Source: an uncultured Comamonadaceae bacterium (GTDB lineage: Bacteria; Pseudomonadota; Gammaproteobacteria; Burkholderiales; Burkholderiaceae). From it: a stretch of 36,710 bases of DNA. The position numbers and the translations under genes are program-made. The notes under the pieces were generated by a model. That model worked only from the letters and a program-made list of their open reading frames with translations, was not told the DNA's origin and searched no databases. Positions 36,073 through 36,710 of this stretch are shown piece after piece. The first letter of the stretch is position 1, and every line of letters begins with the position of its first letter. The stretch lies in contig CAMLSD010000053.1 in the NCBI GenBank assembly GCA_946482595.1, positions 1-36,710 on the forward strand, written 5' to 3'.

Positions 36073-36710
36073 ATGCAATTGCCCGGACTCAACTTCCAGC
36101 TCGGTGAAGACATCGATGCCCTGCGCGACGCCGTGCGCGACTTTGCCCAGGCCGAGATTGCGCCACGGGCCGCCGAGATCGACCGCAGCGACCAGTTCCC
36201 GATGGACCTGTGGCGCAAGATGGGCGAGATCGGCGTGCTGGGCATCACCGTGCCCGAGGAATACGGTGGCGCCAACATGGGTTACCTCGCGCACATGATC
36301 GCGATGGAAGAGATCAGCCGCGCCAGCGCCTCGGTCGGCCTGAGCTACGGCGCGCACTCCAACCTGTGCGTCAACCAGATCAAGCGCAACGGCACCGACG
36401 CCCAGAAGCAGAAGTACCTGCCCAAGCTCATCAGCGGTGAACACGTGGGTGCACTGGCGATGAGCGAACCCGGCGCCGGCTCCGACGTCGTCAGCATGAA
36501 GCTGCGCGCGGAGGACAAGGGCGGCTACTACCTGCTCAACGGCAACAAGATGTGGATCACCAACGGCCCCGACGCCGACACCCTGGTGGTCTATGCCAAG
36601 ACCGAACCCGAGCTGAATGCCCAGGGCATCACCGCCTTCCTGATCGAAAAGGGCATGAAGGGCTTCTCGATCGCCCAGAAGCTCGACAAGCTGGGCATGC
36701 GCGGCAGCCA
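36073..36710 (+). CDS. liuA: Isovaleryl-CoA dehydrogenase, N-terminal part (3' end outside window)
   Basis: An FAD acyl-CoA dehydrogenase that oxidises isovaleryl-CoA to 3-methylcrotonyl-CoA in leucine degradation. The window ends after 212 codons. Visible are [71 protein letters not shown], the acyl-CoA dehydrogenase signature [14 protein letters not shown] and [22 protein letters not shown], all close to isovaleryl-CoA dehydrogenases. The catalytic Glu is beyond the window. GAGG lies 8 bases before the ATG. liuR and LiuR operators upstream support the name. Confidence 0.93.
   Translation, partial: MQLPGLNFQLGEDIDALRDAVRDFAQAEIAPRAAEIDRSDQFPMDLWRKMGEIGVLGITVPEEYGGANMGYLAHMIAMEEISRASASVGLSYGAHSNLCVNQIKRNGTDAQKQKYLPKLISGEHVGALAMSEPGAGSDVVSMKLRAEDKGGYYLLNGNKMWITNGPDADTLVVYAKTEPELNAQGITAFLIEKGMKGFSIAQKLDKLGMRGS

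Overview
This is a GC-rich chromosomal window with dense, short-spaced genes. Gene content points to a betaproteobacterium of the order Burkholderiales, near the Comamonadaceae or the Leptothrix/Rubrivivax group. Indicators are gltBD followed by an mla operon that includes mlaA, a hexR-zwf block facing tal-pgi, several Liv-type transporter genes, a polyhydroxyalkanoate granule-region gene and a MerR-type liuR with its leucine-degradation genes. The genus is inference. I found no tRNA, rRNA, CRISPR array, transposase or phage gene.

Layout. (1) 1-3293: the 3' end of gltB, then gltD (glutamate synthase). (2) 3606-7561: mlaF-E-D-A-C-B, the retrograde phospholipid transport system that maintains outer-membrane lipid asymmetry. 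(3) 7574-13483: central carbon metabolism. hexR and zwf on the minus strand face tal, pgi and a HAD phosphatase on the plus strand, across an intergenic region packed with short inverted repeats. (4) 13510-15091: a GlxA/AraC-type regulator and an isochorismatase-family hydrolase. (5) 15212-24315: a minus-strand block of about 9 kb. It encodes a branched-chain-amino-acid-type ABC transporter with two substrate-binding proteins, a sigma-54 enhancer-binding regulator and a chemoreceptor. A well-matched -24/-12 (sigma-54) promoter stands just ahead of its first gene. (6) 24667-28278: a DUF2817 (M14-like) peptidase, an M20D amidohydrolase and a third substrate-binding protein. (7) 28538-32126: a translationally overlapping trio of a molybdopterin oxidoreductase, a lipoprotein aminopeptidase and a PHA-granule-region protein. 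(8) 32153-33930: acyl-CoA-binding protein facing a wax-ester synthase/DGAT. (9) 33951-36710: an MBL-fold hydrolase divergent from liuR, a PaaI-like thioesterase and the 5' part of isovaleryl-CoA dehydrogenase. Palindromic LiuR-type operators lie in front of liuR and in front of the thioesterase.

How the parts work together. Most of the window is housekeeping. The accessory part with the clearest internal logic is region 5. A sigma-54 promoter, its probable activator encoded near the end of the same transcript, a transporter with two different receptors and a chemoreceptor form a candidate sense, swim-towards and import module for an unidentified small organic ligand. Its LivF ATPase carries Arg instead of the Walker A Lys. 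Regions 6 to 9 suggest peptide and amino-acid catabolism, acyl-CoA handling and carbon storage. I saw no clear case of an entirely undescribed enzyme system. The strongest leads are the sigma-54 module, the LivF substitution and the palindrome array between zwf and tal.
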